Below, in pieces: positions 63,601 through 64,000 of a stretch of 64,000 nucleotides of DNA. Origin of the DNA: Melieria omissa (taxonomy: Eukaryota; Arthropoda; Insecta; Diptera; Ulidiidae); assembly GCA_963971225.1 (NCBI GenBank), contig OZ020270.1, positions 25,059,689 through 25,123,688 of the forward strand. Direction: 5' to 3'. The translations under genes and the position numbers were made by a program. The notes beneath the pieces were generated by a model that saw only the letters and a program-made list of their open reading frames with translations, was not told where the DNA came from and searched no databases. The stretch's first letter is position 1; each line of letters begins with the position of its first letter.

Positions 63601-64000
63601 AAGTAAAAAATAATTCGGCCTCTCGGGACCACTATTAGGGATTTTCTGGTCCTGCCATCCCTGCTCTCCCACTCGCGGTATAGGCAGCCATCCTGCAGAC
63701 GTAGACTTTGCCACTGTGCCCGTAAGCCTTCGTGATCGGGCTCTCATCAGCCATCTCCTGCCAGTCCGGCCGTAATCCTTTCGCTTTGCCTTTGATGATC
63801 TTCGCGAGATCCGCATCCTTGCGCTGGTCCTTCTGTAGCTTTTCCGCAAGCCAATCTTCATCTTGCAGAACTCTTACCGACCGGACATCCACAATCTGTC
63901 CCTTGTTTTCGCCTTGCAAATCATGCCTGCGCTCGGTTTTGCCAGAATGGTATGGCAGCGCGTCAGCCCATCTTGGCGACGTCTGCTGTCCGGAACGCTT
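63601..64000 (-). pseudogene. Gypsy-2-related pol fragment (RNase H to integrase linker)
   Basis: Minus strand reads GQIVDVRSVRVLQDEDWLAE and LQKDQRKDADLAKIIKGKAK, then GLRPDWQEMADESPITKAYG, similar to Gypsy-2 (ILDVRLVSVMPEEEWSAERI, QKDQREDSDLKKIIEGKEQG). It runs off the window end, so more of the element may follow. A frame change occurs at about 63700. Confidence 0.75.

Overview
The window is repeat-rich eukaryotic DNA, most likely from an insect and probably a dipteran. Evidence is the element mix: three P-type elements with a THAP domain, a Transib element, Ty3/Gypsy elements (one with a tRNA-Leu type primer site), LOA- and Jockey-like LINEs, tRNA-derived SINEs, PIF/Harbinger, Tc1/mariner, hAT-type and Helentron-like elements. 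I found no convincing host gene, bacterial operon, CRISPR array or plasmid feature. Nearly all recognisable coding sequence is transposon-derived and most of it is broken. The clear exception is a PIF/Harbinger element whose two genes look intact.

Layout. 1-7.97 kb: a mariner transposase tail, then an unclassified DNA-transposon gene (called X) split by P element P1 (1585-6206). 7.97-19.65 kb: a plus-strand Ty3/Gypsy element (Gypsy-1) whose 5' LTR carries a LOA-type LINE (8114-13250) and whose 5' leader carries a hAT-type element (13898-14882). 19.65-22.65 kb: an LTR of a second Gypsy family, a Tc1-like remnant holding a TTAA-flanked element and a SINE, and a deleted mariner-like element. 22.85-26.30 kb: a near-complete but decayed Transib element (RAG1-like transposase) inserted in a SINE-like sequence with a GAACG target duplication. 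26.3-35 kb: repeat debris and a Jockey-like LINE carrying a SINE and the Harbinger element (31033-33981). 35.1-41.6 kb: a solo LTR and the minus-strand Gypsy-2. 41.6-43.4 kb: a second, inverted copy of the X flank. 43.4-61.6 kb: P2, into which P3 (48137-61531) has inserted with a 7-bp duplication. P3 carries many later insertions, including a 1538-bp element (56371-57908) whose ends look like a 23-RSS and a 12-RSS. 61.7-64.0 kb: a Helentron-like repeat holding a hAT-type element, then a Gypsy pol fragment.

The strongest observation is the 56371-57908 insertion. Both ends start with the heptamer CACAGTG. The left has a 23-bp spacer before ACAAAAATA, the right a 12-bp spacer before ACAAAAATG, and it is flanked by a 5-bp CGTTG duplication whose empty site is visible in P1 and P2. 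This is the 12/23 arrangement of V(D)J recombination signals, and a RAG1-like Transib transposase remnant lies about 30 kb away in the same window.

The order of insertion can be partly read: LINE into Gypsy-1 LTR; P into X; P3 into P2; later elements into P3. All coordinates and repeat matches were read by eye, so ends given as approximate may shift by several bases.
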